DNA from: Ophioderma brevispina
Lineage: Eukaryota > Echinodermata > Ophiuroidea > Amphilepidida > Ophiodermatidae
Assembly (NCBI GenBank): GCA_023653785.1
Contig: JAMKCH010056606.1
Span: 45,319 to 109,318, forward strand
Reading direction: 5' to 3'
DNA length: 64,000 nucleotides
A model generated the notes under the pieces. It did no database searches. It saw nothing but the letters and a program-made list of their open reading frames with translations, and was not told the origin of the DNA. Position 1 is the first letter of the stretch. Each line of letters begins with the position of its first letter. Position numbers and translations under genes: made by a program. Positions 1 through 12,652 of this stretch are shown here, one piece after another.

Positions 1-2060
1 GTCCAAGCTGCTACAAAAACATGTTAATTTTAATCCTGTTACCTCTCACATGCACTTCCCCTGTGAGGAAGCTTACGTATATACCTTTTGTGAGTCCAAG
101 CTGGCGACTAGCAAATATTAATAGAATGTCTTTTAGCGATGGTAAGGCTTCAGCTTTAGCTTATTTTGCTTAAATGGCTTAGGTAGCCGCCTTAATTGTC
201 ATATGCGTAATTCAATCACCCCCTGCTTATTAATGCAATGCTTGCTTATTTGCTTAATGCTTAGGTGGCTCGCCTTTGTTATATGCGTAATTCACCCATG
301 CTTTTATTCATTAGCTTGCTATCTTTTTTTTGGGCTAATTTTAGGTAGGTTCTCCTAAAATGTAGTGGGAATCCTGCCATTAGTTACGTCTGTTTTGCTT
401 AATATTTGCTTGCCTCAATTCTTAGGACGCTCCTATGATTCGGGCGCGAAGAAGTCCGCAACCCAGACGAGGCCATATGATAGATTTTTACTTTGCTTAT
501 ACTTGCTATATATATAACGGCCTATATACTTTGCTTGCTTTGCTTAGCCTTAGGACATTCTTGATTATAATGGAATGCATGATCATTGACAGTCATGTCC
601 TACAATTTAAATGCGCAATAATTTTGGATCCTTGATGGCTGACACCATGGCAATTAAAAAGTTGTGCCTGCAGAGTTTGATTTCCTGTGTAAGGGTAATA
701 ACCGTTTCTAATGCGAAGTCACTGATGGACACACATTACCCCTATCATGAAATGTTTTTGGCTCTTTATCATTATTTAATTAATTGCGCCAGTATGGCAC
801 AGTGCTAGTGCGTAGTATCAGTTGAAGTGCCGTGCCCTGTTGATTTTAGTTCTGCGTTTTTTTTTTTTTTTTTTCTTTTTTTTTGCGAGTCCACAAGTAG
901 CAAACGGCTATAGGTCAGTAGTAATACGTCTGTTTATGGGTAGAAACGGGTTGTGTCCAATCAAAGCTTTGCTTTTTTGTCAGTTGGTTATCTGTCAATG
1001 GCAATGCCTCTTTATGTCGTCTTTTATTCGGGTTATTCATCGCTTAACATCACTGTCAGTTCGACCGAAGTTGGATCAAAAATTTCTTTGCCCACCAACC
1101 TCCCCATATAGTAATGGTCGGGAGATGTAATTTAGTATCTCGATGGCGAGTGAATGGTGGTGTGCGAGGGTGATTTGGTAAATAAAATAAATAAGTTCAT
1201 TATAGCCTTATGTATTATATTAAGCTGAAACATAAAAGTAATATGATACTCGGATATATGTTTGATTTAGAAGCTCACAACCTCGATATTCTAATTTACA
1301 GAACTGATACTGAAAATTCAGTTTAATCTGTAACTCTCTCCAGGAACTTCCTTTGTGAGGGAGGTAGTACTCGTGTGCGTCCACGCTGGCTACAATAAAA
1401 AGTTAATTTAATCTGTTAACTCTACGGGCACTTCCCCTGTGAGGAGGCTTTCGTACCTTTTGTGGTAGCAAGTGGCACTAGAAATATTAATATAAGTATA
1501 TCCTTAGCGATGTGTAAGGCTTCAGCTTTACCTTATTGTGCTTAGCTTACGGTAGATCGTCCTTCAACTATGTCAATATGCCGTAATTCACCCATCGCTT
1601 GTTATTCAATGGCTTTGTTATTTGCTTAATGCTTAGGTAGCTCGCCTTTGTTAATGTGCGTCAGTCCCCCCATGGCTTCTACCTATTCATGCCTTGTTAT
1701 TTGTTTTGCTAATTTTAGGTAGGTTCTCCTAAAATGTAGTGGGAGGCTCTTCCATTAGGTACGTCTGTTTTGCTTAAATATTTGCTTGCCTCAATTTTAG
1801 ACGCTCCTATGATGCGGTTATGCGTAAGTACCAGCCGCGAGGCCTTATTTTGATAGATTTTTACGTTGCTTATAAACTTGTATTATATATAGGGGCCTAT
1901 ATAGCTTTGCTGAAGCACTTAGACATTCTGGAAATGTTGGAATAGCATATCATCTACAGTAAATGTACTAAATTGTAATGCGACAATAAATTTTGGATCC
2001 TTGATGGCTGACAGCATGGCAATTAAAAAGTTGTGATGCATTGTTATTACTGTGTAAGGG
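1..2060. repeat. Duplicated minisatellite-like region
   Basis: Positions 1-690 and about 1385-2060 are diverged direct copies with many small insertions and deletions. Shared landmarks include 'ACTTCCCCTGTGAGGA', 'TTTTAGGTAGGTTCTCCTAA' and 'TTGGATCCTTGATGGCTGACA'. Inside each copy a unit of roughly 80 bases recurs in degenerate form: starts near 176, 262, 341 and 422 share a TTAGGTRGCTCGCCT-like head and a CTTGCTTATTTGCTTAATGC-like tail. No coding sequence is recognised. An interrupted T tract (18 T, C, 9 T) lies at about 857-884. The left end is cut by the window edge, so the array may extend further. Confidence 0.7.
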
Positions 2061-5000
2061 TAAACAGTATATTTTTGGGCTAAGATGATCTGAAAATGTA
2101 TAGTACAGATAGGTAATAATTAGTCCATAATATTAAACATGATGTTTAATAATTTGCCCATCAGATTTTCTTTTATGCATATGTATTATTATATATTGAA
2201 AACAATCTCGGAACGTCCCAGGTCACAAACCACTGGCTTTCTGTATCTATTACCAACAATATACAGACTGATGTACGTACAATATTACATAAAATTAATG
2301 AGCGTCGACATGTATACAATCTTCGGTCCACTATTTTCAACACATCTATAAAACCTGAGTGGACATCTTGTGAAATAACACGAAACGTGGCCGAGATTCG
2401 ACTATCATAAATATCATGTCTGCCTATTAATCCGGTATGCCAGTTAGCCAATAGAATTACGCAGGTCGCTCTGGGTTTTCCTCAAATTAATCGTCGACAT
2501 GAATGAAAGGTTCCAGGAAATGTTTATTAATGTTATAAATGTGGAGGTTCTAACACAAAGTCATACCATTTTTGTGGAAAACACTTTAAAGGTAATGGAA
2601 TTATGTGTTATGTAGGTACGAAGTAAAACATTAGACACTTTTTCTGTTTCTGCGAGCATTATTAACATGTTAAGTAAATGATGATGCTTGTCTGGGACAC
2701 TCATATTGGGGGACCTGTGCGCCTGTAGGGTTAAACTGTTATAATACACATCAATGTTTAATGGATTTGAGAAACGTTAATATACTACATGAATATCGTT
2801 TTCAGCCTATGGATAATAGTGGACATATTGTACATTGAGCAGAGGAGTTACTTGACAGTGGCTCTGGTCTTCTTGGTTGAAACTTACGATACAATGATAT
2901 TCCATAACTGATCCGCTTGAATCAAATGGCATCGCTTCTCCCATTGAAGGTTTGAATACCTTCTCATAAAAGACACCCTTCACATGTCCAATTCAGCTGG
3001 GGAATATCAAGGCTATGGACGCTAGTTTATCACTATGAAAACTATCAATTACAAAGCAGTTGTTACAGAAATCAGCGTGTTGATTTTCGTTGAAAAGCGT
3101 AATTCAGCCTTTGTGATGATGAAGAGTAAAACTAATATTGAGAATATTCATGTTGTGCTGACAATCATTTAGGACCTTAACTCAGGTCAAGTCTTCAGTT
3201 CAGGTACACCTTTAAACTCAATTCAATGTCATTCCGTTCAGGTTGCCGAGGGTGGATGTAAGTCTCAAGGTGAATATTACATATCCACCCTTTATCATCA
3301 CCAACCTTTATAATGGTATAGTTAATGGAATGTCAATCACACTTTGCATAATTATTTTTCCAAAAATATGATCTCAGGACTGTGCTGTATTACACACATC
3401 CCTTTGGAAACAAGGGCTGCGCCAAAGAGTCTGGTAACGGATAGAAAAGATTAACAAGATCCAAATATCATCGGTCAATGTCACGACTCTGTACGTGAAT
3501 CGTTAAGGATATCCAGTGTTGTAGGCTAATTTCGGCGTGAGGTTCTATGGAGTAAAATAAAACCACAGCATGCGTAAAGAAGATGGGTCAAATATACATA
3601 CCTATCTGTAACATGCATGGTAACACACAATAGATGCAGTCTGCACCATTAGTCAAATTAAAGTGTCACGGAAAGTATTGATTTACCTTCGTGGACGACA
3701 TATCTGAACACTTGCCGACCTTGTACCTAAAACAGTCCTAAGTAACCAAAGAACATGGCGAAACATCATACCGGCGGTGACATGAACTCTGATTGATAGA
3801 AGCGTAACGCTACTGGCCCATCACTGAAATGAAAAAAAAAAACGCAGAAAACTCTATTGATGTTACGTCTTCGTTCTATTAGTAATATGTTGCAAATTTA
3901 CTCAATAAGATAGTCAGATAGAACTCTTTCATTCTTTTGTGCAAGCTAAATTAAAGGGACACAATGGCATGAAAAAATATTAAGACATGATGAAATGGAC
4001 CCTAACTGAAATCACTTACACAAATTTGAAAACAATTTTGGTGTTTACAATTTGTTAAAAAGGGAAAGTATGTAATATTATTTTCCTTGTAAGCTTCACT
4101 TCTCAACCAAAGATGCTGACATTACTGCCAGTATGTTATCAAACTTGAAAAGCATGCAGTCATCAGCTCACAGACCGTTGCTATTATATATGTGCTAATC
4201 CCTGCTAATCTCCCTTTCACTTGTGAGATCAATATCTTACTACGAGCCTGAAGTACAATGTCTGAATCCCGGTCTGAATACATTCTGGCAGGGATGCCAA
4301 CACCTTGATTTTCCGTGGCAGGAATTGCCACGAACTCTTGCTGTTTTTACAGAATGCAAACATCCAATTTTTTTAAAAAATTGTGGAAGTGGTTTCAGTA
4401 AGGGTCTATTTCATTATGTCTGAATATTCTTTCATGCCATTGTGTTAATAAATCACTGCGAAGTCCATGTATGTTTGACCAAAACCACCTGTTACTTCTT
4501 AGGAAGTAGTCGGCGATTTTTCAATAGGTATGATTAAATATTTCAGACTGTTTTTAAAAAATCCGCAAAATTATGGTAGTTACCTATCAGTTCAAGGACG
4601 CATCCAAGTTGTCAGTAGGAAAGGTATTTAAAACAGTGTGAAATTTTATTTTCTGCCTCAACCAATTATTTACTGGTATTTGGTTGCAAATCAAGAAATG
4701 TGTGGGAAAACATAACATCGAGTCCAAAACCAACGAAATAAAGTGTTGTTTGAGAACCCTCCAAATCGTGTCGGTGAAAGCTTGACGAAAACATAGGGTC
4801 ACTCAATCCTGTGACCTATAGTTATAGCGTTAAAGGTCAACATACATTACACTTCTTTTGCACAGGGACAACAAGGTCAGGTGGAGTTGACATAGCGGGT
4901 AATCGGCTATAATATAACAATTTACCTTAAGGAGCAAGATGATGATGGTAGTTTTTAAACAAAAATAGCCCACTAGTGACACAAAGAGTTTCGCGGTTCT

Positions 5001-5250
5001 CGGCTTGCGCACTCAGCTCGCGGGCTGCCTTTTGTTTTAACCAATCAGAACAAATATGCAAATGAGGAAATGTGTACTTAATATGCACACTTTGTGATGA
5101 CGGACCACATGCGTAATATGTGTGTCCACTACTATGTTCTATGTAAATCGGTCATTGCGTTCTGGTTCGATAAGTGAATGTTCAAGTTACCTTTTTGTTT
5201 GACCAGGGACGTGACTGCCCAACACCAACACACATCCATACAGCGTGACA
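2061..5250. other. Non-coding stretch, nothing recognised
   Basis: AT-rich sequence with short unrelated open frames on both strands. None shows family motifs or plausible splice structure. The only structure seen is a small hairpin at about 3248-3291, with arms GGTGGATGTAA and TTACATATCCACC. Confidence 0.5.
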
Positions 5251-5258
5251 GCTAAACG

Positions 5259-5553
5259 ACTGAGGGTGTTTTGAGTCAATCCCACAGTGCACCAGTTTTG
5301 GGAAATTTTACCTAAATAGGATCATGTGATCCCATAAAAATCCTATTCTTAACACAAAAAAAAATCCTGACTTTAACGCTCATTTTAGCCCACAAAGTGT
5401 TAGTACTTAGGGAATTTGTAGTATGATTATGAAATATCTTGTGGTTCTTAAACTTTTGGAACACTTTTTATCCCTAAGTACTGACATTTGTTTAGTACAG
5501 TACAGTATAGGGACATTGGTATGCATCATGGGATTGATTCAAAACACCCTCTG
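5259..5553. mobile_element. hAT-like MITE with 8 bp target duplication
   Basis: The octamer GCTAAACG occurs at 5251-5258 and again at 5554-5561, directly flanking a 295 bp segment. The ends are inverted repeats: the left reads GAGGGTGTTTTGAGTCAATC and the reverse complement of the right reads CAGAGGGTGTTTTGAATCAA. An 8 bp target duplication with CAG-type ends is the signature of hAT transposons. No transposase is encoded, so this is a non-autonomous copy. The family call rests on target length and termini only. Confidence 0.75.
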
Positions 5554-5561
5554 GCTAAACG

Positions 5562-8500
5562 CTAAGTGGTCCTTCCAGACAGCTGGCGGCTCAGAAAAAA
5601 AAAACCTTCCCCGCCATTTACCAGTGAAAACAAATTCAGACCCGACCCAAACATCGATGTCAACCCCTTGAAATCTAATAGTGGGTCCCTAATAAGCCAA
5701 ATCGGCATTGTAACTTCCGGTAATATTTTTAGGACTCCTGACCTTTCACCCCGTCAATATTTCAGGAAAATTGCCTTTTGGTAATTTCAAAAAATAGATC
5801 TAAGATATGTTTTGATATTTAAAAATACAAAACATGTTTAAATAATCTATGCCATATTTTTTTTATTGGCTATATTGCTGGAATAGTTATAAAAACATAA
5901 TTATTAAAACCATATTCTTGATTTGTCAAAGGTCAAGAGTCATAAAAAGTCGCAAAACCTTCCCACAATGCATCACAAATTATTACGAGGTTCAAAATAT
6001 ATACAAAAAATTAGTATAATGTAGATATGTCTCTCTCTCTATCTTTCCGTGTACATTATTCCATATATTATTTTATTTGTATGTTTTTGATAAAATAATC
6101 ATTCTAAAGCTACAATATTGTGGTTTTCCACACGAATATAAACTTACACAAAACAGTTGTTACGAAATCTATTGTGACTGGCAACAGAAAGAATCACTCC
6201 ACCGCCAGAAAGAAACGTCCATATAGCGATGTTAAAAGCCTCCTGCCAAAACTGTATAAAAGTCAATAGGAGAGCTTATGGCATTAGCAGGTAATAGAAC
6301 ATAGGAAATGTTCTCTTCAAAAAAGTATAGATGTTGTCAGAATTCTACCTGCAATATGGGGTTGACGTATACACCTATAGGTAAGTGGAGCAACTTTAAC
6401 ACCATTTCTCCTATTGATAAACACATAGTGTATCCCAGAGCAAAAATAAAACATAGACAGTCAGTTGACAGCGGGACTCCTTAAATATTCATATTACCAA
6501 AGCTTCATGGTAAAGGATATCGGTATAAAATAAGAAAAGGGGTATCATCTGCCCAACGCTATTTTTCACTGGATACACTATATAGACACCCATATAAACA
6601 AACTTTCAACAGCTCTAGAGAGCTTTTGGCCCTCCTACGTTTGTCCCACCTTAAATCCTTCAAGTAATTGCAGATTTAGTTTTGTAGTGATTAAGAAGAT
6701 CTTGGGGGATACTTGAATAATCAATCCAATCTGTATAGTGTGTGTCTTAGAGCTAAACAATTACATAATTGACATTGATAGACCCTCGAGGCAAGAAAAC
6801 GAATTTGCCACACTTTTTTCTGCAAATTCACGTCTTCAACTCAAAATCTTGGTTGTTGCTTAAAAGCAACTGCAGGTGCCAGCAAATTTGCAAGGAGCAC
6901 AAGTTTCAAATACACATTTGAGCTACGGATCTGTGTGTAGTAAAAGGGAAATTACAAAAACATACAAAACAAACAAAACGACTTCCAATCAAATCGCTTT
7001 CTTTATAATTCGATTTTGGTTGATTCTGGTTGCCTCAAAATGCCTTTCAAGGACCTCCGTAGTGAGGAAAATAAGTTGTTTAAAAAAAATTGGTAAAAAA
7101 ATTGAAAATATTCATTTCAATCCTTCATTTTATTCAAATAATTAGAAATTTCTTTATATATATTTATAGATCTCTCGCCTTATTAAAGGCATAGGACACA
7201 ATACGGTGTGCTGATAGTTGTTATAAGTCACTATATTGGTCTTTTTCATGATTATTTGCTCGAACTAGATCATTCATAAAAAACTTTTGTGGCAGTGTCC
7301 ATATTGGGCTTGTAAAATGACCGGTCGCCCATTGTCCATTACAACCTGTGTGCTGTGGAATGTTGGTGCAGCCCCTATAGGCAACTCTCGGATTATCAAT
7401 GTGCAGGGAAATCCAGAACCAGCAATTGCAGAAAGCCGCAACAGCCGCATACAGCAGCACACCTGCTGCTGATAATTGATGAGTCGTTGTTTATTTGGCT
7501 CTGCCAGTATTAATCAACAAAATGTTAATTATAATATTTTTAATAATGAACTGATTTCAATGATACAAAAAACATACAACAACTTCTCCTGAAAAAGATG
7601 AAAATGATTTTGGGTTTTTTTTTTGGAGGGGGGGGGGGGGGATGGCATTCAATATATTCAAACTTAATATTGTACTTTGGTTCTGATAGTCCTTTATTTG
7701 ATGTGGATTCTTCAATGTGGTATGAAAACAAACAACTCATGTAAAAGGGACATTTAGAGATCTATGGTAATAATACAAAGAAACAAATAAAAACATATGC
7801 TGAAATCCAATGGATTCTAACAGCCAATTTAACAGTCAACGCATAACCCCCGCAGCGCGCGCAAGTGGCTGTAAGCCTGCTAAAACTAAAACGGGGATCC
7901 GTCTGCTCATCATACAGTCCACGGTAAGGTATTTAGCCGGCTGACTTCGTTTTCAGTTTGTAGACTTATGGACCCATCTTTTTGGTCACTTCAGGCGGGG
8001 ACAATTGAATATTAAGATTAAAGAACAATAACAGATGTTGAATCTTAAGAAGAATTTTATTATTGGCGAAACAGCCAATTTTTGAAAAAATACCGATTTG
8101 ATGGACGTCACTGGCATTGCTTGTTTATTGTTTTGCACATGTGGAAGTCCCTCGCGACGGCATGACAACATTGCTTTTTTGCCATGAAACACCTTGGCAT
8201 TTCTTTCCCTTTGAATAGGCCTGGGGGAGTGCTTTGTTATTTAATAAAATGATCTGAGACAAAAATTCAAAAATTGGGCTTGAAAACCAGATATTTTAGT
8301 AAATAATTTTTTTCGACATGTTCTACGTGGAGGAGATAGGCAGTGTTCTCAGTTCCATATTAGAAAAAATATGGACTGAAAACTGAGTCTAGGCAAAGGC
8401 TATGCACGACTGTCGTGCACCGAAATTCTAAATTGGCTGTACTACATGACAATACCATAGGCTTATCATTAAGTCAAACACCATAGTCGTAACAACACTC

Positions 8501-8904
8501 AAATTGTAAATTATGCCAGCATGCAATAATAGGGCTACGCAAGTAATAATCAGTACATTTGTAAGGTGTGCTTAAATTACTCAACTGTTAGGCCCCCAGG
8601 CCCACGTCAGTTGCCACTGTGTTCATCGTCACTGCTATTACAAGTACTACAATTCATGCTTCTGTTAAATACGTGAATCATAAACTCAAAACTCCAGAAA
8701 CTTCCCCTGCAAAAAGTAATCTCTATCAACATAATAACCTTGAACATACGCGCCATGGCTACGCGCTCTGTAGCCATGCGCACGATACACCTGTAATATC
8801 AAAAACAGCCCGATATACTTATTATACACCCCAAAACCATTGCAACTCCTGGATTGTATTGAGTAATTTTGTATGTGTCCAGTCTCATTGTATTGGGCGG
8901 TATG
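5562..8904. other. Non-coding stretch with homopolymers
   Basis: No recognised gene. A T/G-rich homopolymer block lies near 7616-7641. The stretch 7270-7475 is less AT-rich than its surroundings and open in several frames on both strands, but it has no recognisable protein motif. Small hairpins occur at about 8350-8382 (arms CAGTTCCATATT and AATATGGACTG) and about 8403-8420 (GCACGAC and GTCGTGC). Confidence 0.4.
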
Positions 8905-9100
8905 CGAGAGCACGTCGTGGTCTAGTGGAAAAGCGCAGGGACTCGTGATCATCGTTTGTGAGTTCGAGCTGTCTAACTTCATCCAGGTGTAAATGGGGAG
9001 CGTGTTAGGGGTAGTCATACTGTGCACCATTTATAATTGGCTGCCGAATTTGCAATATTAAAAAAGTAAAGCGCTTTGAGACTTAAGGTATTATCTATCT
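8905..9100 (+). mobile_element. tRNA-derived SINE
   Basis: The head has a Pol III A box (TGGTCTAGTGG, 8918-8928) and a B-box-like GAGTTCGAGCT (8960-8970) at tRNA-like spacing. A unique body follows, ending in AAAGCGCTTTGAGAC and a short ATCT-type tail (TATTATCTATCT). The tail runs straight into the 3' end of the oppositely oriented LINE at about 9100. No full tRNA cloverleaf is preserved, so this is a retroposon and not a tRNA gene. Confidence 0.7.
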
Positions 9101-11815
9101 AACGCCGCAGCCGAGATGATGTTCAACATGATAGCGCCAAATGTCCCTGGTTGTCATTAAGTTGGGGTTAGAAGGATCCTGCTGGATGTCTCGAGCAATC
9201 AAATCATGTAGTTTTAAAGGGGCGACGACCCCTGTTTTTTGGCATGGTAACTTCCAACATTTGACGTCTGAGACTACTTATCAATCGCACGATGACAGTG
9301 ACGGCAAATCGTGCACGGCGTTGGGCAACAGAAGATGAATTAGAGGGATATCTCAATATCTGTGCTGTGGGTTCTTGTGACTACGCCAGGATATGTTTTG
9401 TACCTGCATAAGAAGCTTGGTGTAGTGCATCCAGTCTATCCTGTAGCGTTTCTTCATGGTCCTGGTCTCAGATCCATATAACAGGCTACTCTCTACACCG
9501 GCTCTAAAGAATTTCAGCTGATTTGATTGGATATACCAGGATTGCCATAAAGTGGGTGTTTATGCAGGCATTCCAAGCTTGTCCTTTACGTGACAGAAGT
9601 CTTTCTTGCTGTCGGCACACATAGGACCAGAGATTACTTGAGAAGTCCTTGACCTCTTTTGAGTTGGCTACCATCTGTTGTGCAGATAGGTTGATGATCA
9701 TTCTCTTCCTCATTGAAAGTCATATATCAGTCGTCTTGGCATGTGATGTAGGCCGACTTTGTCCGCAGCATTCACAAGTGATGTTAGTAGATCTTGTGTG
9801 CACACATATCAGATCAGCTGTTAGAGCTAGCTCATTGCGTAGTCAAGGTCTGTGAGATACTAACTTTGGTGACGTCTAGAAAGCTGGGTTTGATGGCGAG
9901 TCCTTTGTCTTTCATGATGTCAAGACTACGTCTGAGGATGTAATCAAACCCACGACTACAAAGAGATAGGGAGCAAGAGTATCTCCTTGGAGGATTCCAG
10001 TGGTGTTAGGAACTCTTTGTGGGCCCCATCCATGGTCTGCACAAAGCTATATGGGTTTCTACATGATGGCAATTGCCTTGACAGTCTCATCGCGGACACG
10101 TAGTTGGCGAGAATAATAGAAGAATTATCCCTGTTTACACTGTCAAACGCCTTGGAAAAATCTACAAACCAATGAAGCTTTTCTCTTGGAAATTCTCAAC
10201 TCTTCCATGATCCTTCTGAGGGCAGGATCGAGGTTTGGTAGTGTTGATCTGCCTTTGCGAAAAACCGTTCTGGTTTCCGTTGAGAATGGGCTGATCTATA
10301 TGAGGAGTGTTCTGTGAGCAGCATGGAGTTGTAAATCTTAGTGGCTATAGTGAAAGGTCCAAACTGGATGGGAAGGGTGTATGCTATCTTGTGATTGAAG
10401 ACAGGTTCATCAAGGTTAGTGGTTATTCTGAACTGGTTGGCCAAGTAGAGAACTAAGTGTGTTGAAACCATGTGTCAAGCGCTCTTCAGTTGTTTACCTT
10501 TGATTCTTATAGGTGGGGGTGGCCTCTTATCGGTAGCTCCCTCAAAGGCTGACCAGGCAGCAGCATGATTATTTCAAGATGTTAGGGGCGTCAAGTACTT
10601 CAGCCTTGGACTTAACCTCTCTCAGCACTACATTGTAGCATCATCAAGTGCAGGCTTAGCAGCATCAGTTCTGCTTGGAGCTTCTGTGGATTTAGTACGG
10701 TGCTTCTTGGCTGCCGACTTCAGTTTTTTCTCTGGCTTCGATGACTTTGTCGGTTGAGGCAAAGGCAGTAGTCTTCTTTCTTCTAGGTAGGCATCTCCAA
10801 TGCCATTCTTTGTTGGATTTGGAATCCGTGAGGAACATCATATACTGCGCTGGAGCTCTTGTCTCCAAGCTCATCAAACAGAGTGTTATTGAACCTGTTA
10901 GACTGCTACATACTGTCACAAAGCTTTGTATCCCCCGCTACCTCCTCCAGTCAATTGGTTTCATGGGATCTCTGGAGGGGGTTTACTCTGACGATAACTT
11001 TATCTGGGCTCTTGCAAGAGAACAATTCTGTGATCAGACTTAACAGCTTCAAAAGTGTTGTAGGTCTTGCGTTCTTAATGCTGTAATCCACTTCTTTCTG
11101 AGATATAGTTCGTTGGACAAGTTCTCCCATGTTGGGCGGCGGCGGTGTTTATGTGGCCACAGTCTCCATGCTTGATTTTGGAATTTGGTATTAGTGGCAA
11201 CAAGGTTGGTTAAATTGTTCCATGAGGTCCTTCATGTACATTCTATTTCTGTATTCTGGATTAGACTCGTTGTTGCAAGGAACAGCGCGTGTCAGGCCCA
11301 AGCTAAGCGTTGTAATCTCCAGGGGTGTACGATTATGGACTGGAACAGTACTGGTGGCAGTGGAACGTTCATGGTAAAAGTGAGAGACAGGTTTCATTCT
11401 GGTAGTCGTGTGGGGGCTGTTGTAACAGCAAAGACTGTTTTCTTCAGGAGTGCCGCAGTGTAAGCTTCAAGATGCGCTCATTGAAGTTGACAAGGCTGGC
11501 ACGTGACTTGAGAGCCTTTGTTGATAAAAGAAACCCCACACCTCCTGTAGCTGCATTTCTCTTGTTCTTCCAGGCCGAGGCTGTAATAAGTGCATATCCA
11601 TGGATATTCTCCTGTAGTAGAGGTTCACTGTGCACAATGCGGTGTTCTTGTATTGGCAGATGGACATCGATTTATCAACATCTGTGCCTTCATGACGAGT
11701 TTCTTCTTTCTTGGCTGTTGTTGACAGTGTCTGGACAATAAATGTGCTGATGATGAAAGCATTTTTGCGTCTTACAAAGTTGTCCATGCATCTTTTGTCA
11801 ATATTCATAATTTGT
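9101..11815 (-). mobile_element. Decayed non-LTR retrotransposon (LINE), endonuclease plus RT
   Basis: Read on the minus strand. An endonuclease/exonuclease/phosphatase-type domain lies at about 11808-11440; the stretch 'GGVGFLLSTKALKS' and an N-terminal 'VQTL' resembling the W-N-V-R-T-L motif are visible in two frames. The N-terminal part of a reverse transcriptase, with 'GPFTIATKIYNSMLL', is at about 10470-10196, and the rest of the RT and C-terminal region extends to about 9110. The related copy at 29975-31196 supports the assignment. The catalytic YADD region (about 9820-9850) has lost a base and gained stops, and frames change several times, so the copy is dead. Its 3' end carries an AGAT-type tail abutting the SINE. 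The clade was not assigned. Confidence 0.85.
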
Positions 11816-12513
11816 AATTGTATTAAGCGCTATATAATACCGGCATTTATTTTTTATGTTATTTTCATGGTTTCGTTCCGGACATTTAATACAGAAATCG
11901 CTTTAGTATATAACAAAATATCGGTTGCCCTATTCGTTTGGGTTATTTATTAATTTGTAGGAAGGCTATGCGTATGTGTGTAAAAATCTAATTTTGTCAA
12001 AAGATTGAGGCCGTCCTAACACGAAATCTCTGATTGGATCTTTAATAATGGCCTTTAAACTGGCTCATCTACACTTAAAATTATTAAAAAAAATATTAAA
12101 CAGGAGGCATCATAAGACTACCTTGGTTGAAAGCATGTTTCTGGTGTGAAATTAATTCCTTCTGTGTCTAACCCCTGACCCAAATCCTGGATTTAAGAAT
12201 TAAGTTATAGATTTATAGATTACATTTTGAAATGCAAAGGGAGCATTCAATCATGAAATCGGCAAGGCACATTCAAGTTAGGAATATTGAATAGAATGCA
12301 GTCGATGTAAGCATTCCTTGAACATTTTCTTCACTCACGTCTGCTCTTACATCTCCCAATGATTTCCAATAGCGTGTCGTTTGGTGGGATGCACAGCGAG
12401 GTATGCTCAATATTGTGAAGGAATTTTGATAGCCACTAAACTATTTCATGGCCTGCGCTGTACGCAAAACATACATAAATAAGCTACAAGCACGTAAAGA
12501 AATGTCCACTTAC
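11816..12513. other. Sequence downstream of SLC6 exon 5
   Basis: AT-rich DNA between the 5' end of the dead LINE and the last recognised SLC6 exon. The next exon of the family (TM6, normally about 100 bases coding for a V-W-x-D-A-x-x-Q-I-F-F-type motif) should lie on the minus strand in or below this stretch. I read the minus strand here and found no convincing match. Confidence 0.4.
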
Positions 12514-12652
12514 TTTAAAGTCCAAAGCTTTGTTTAGATCTGGACAAAGGCAGGCAAGAAGACCCTCAAGAGCCCCAGGGTTACTATAGGCACCTCTGAC
12601 GATTAGAGGGATAAGAAGTAATACAGGGGTAGGCATCAAAACATACGCTAAG
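12514..12652 (-). CDS. SLC6 transporter, exon 5 (TM5)
   Basis: The minus-strand exon lies between a pyrimidine-rich acceptor (ending CACCCACAG) and donor GTAAGT. Its 46 codons include 'LIVRGAYSNPGALEG', matching the SLC6 TM5 signature L-L-x-R-G-x-x-x-P-G-A-x-x-G, with one extra residue in the turn. It ends in phase 0, as expected for the family at this junction. The first base after the acceptor (C, 12652) does not fit: exon 4 ends in phase 0, but this reading frame needs two incoming bases. Either the splice site differs, or the sequence or gene has a one-base shift. Family membership is secure. Confidence 0.8.

Noticed and set aside
7221..7475. Overlapping open frames on both strands, possible exon
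   Set aside because: A faint resemblance of one minus-strand frame to an SLC6 loop is not supported by motifs, and loop 2 of the gene is already in exon 3.
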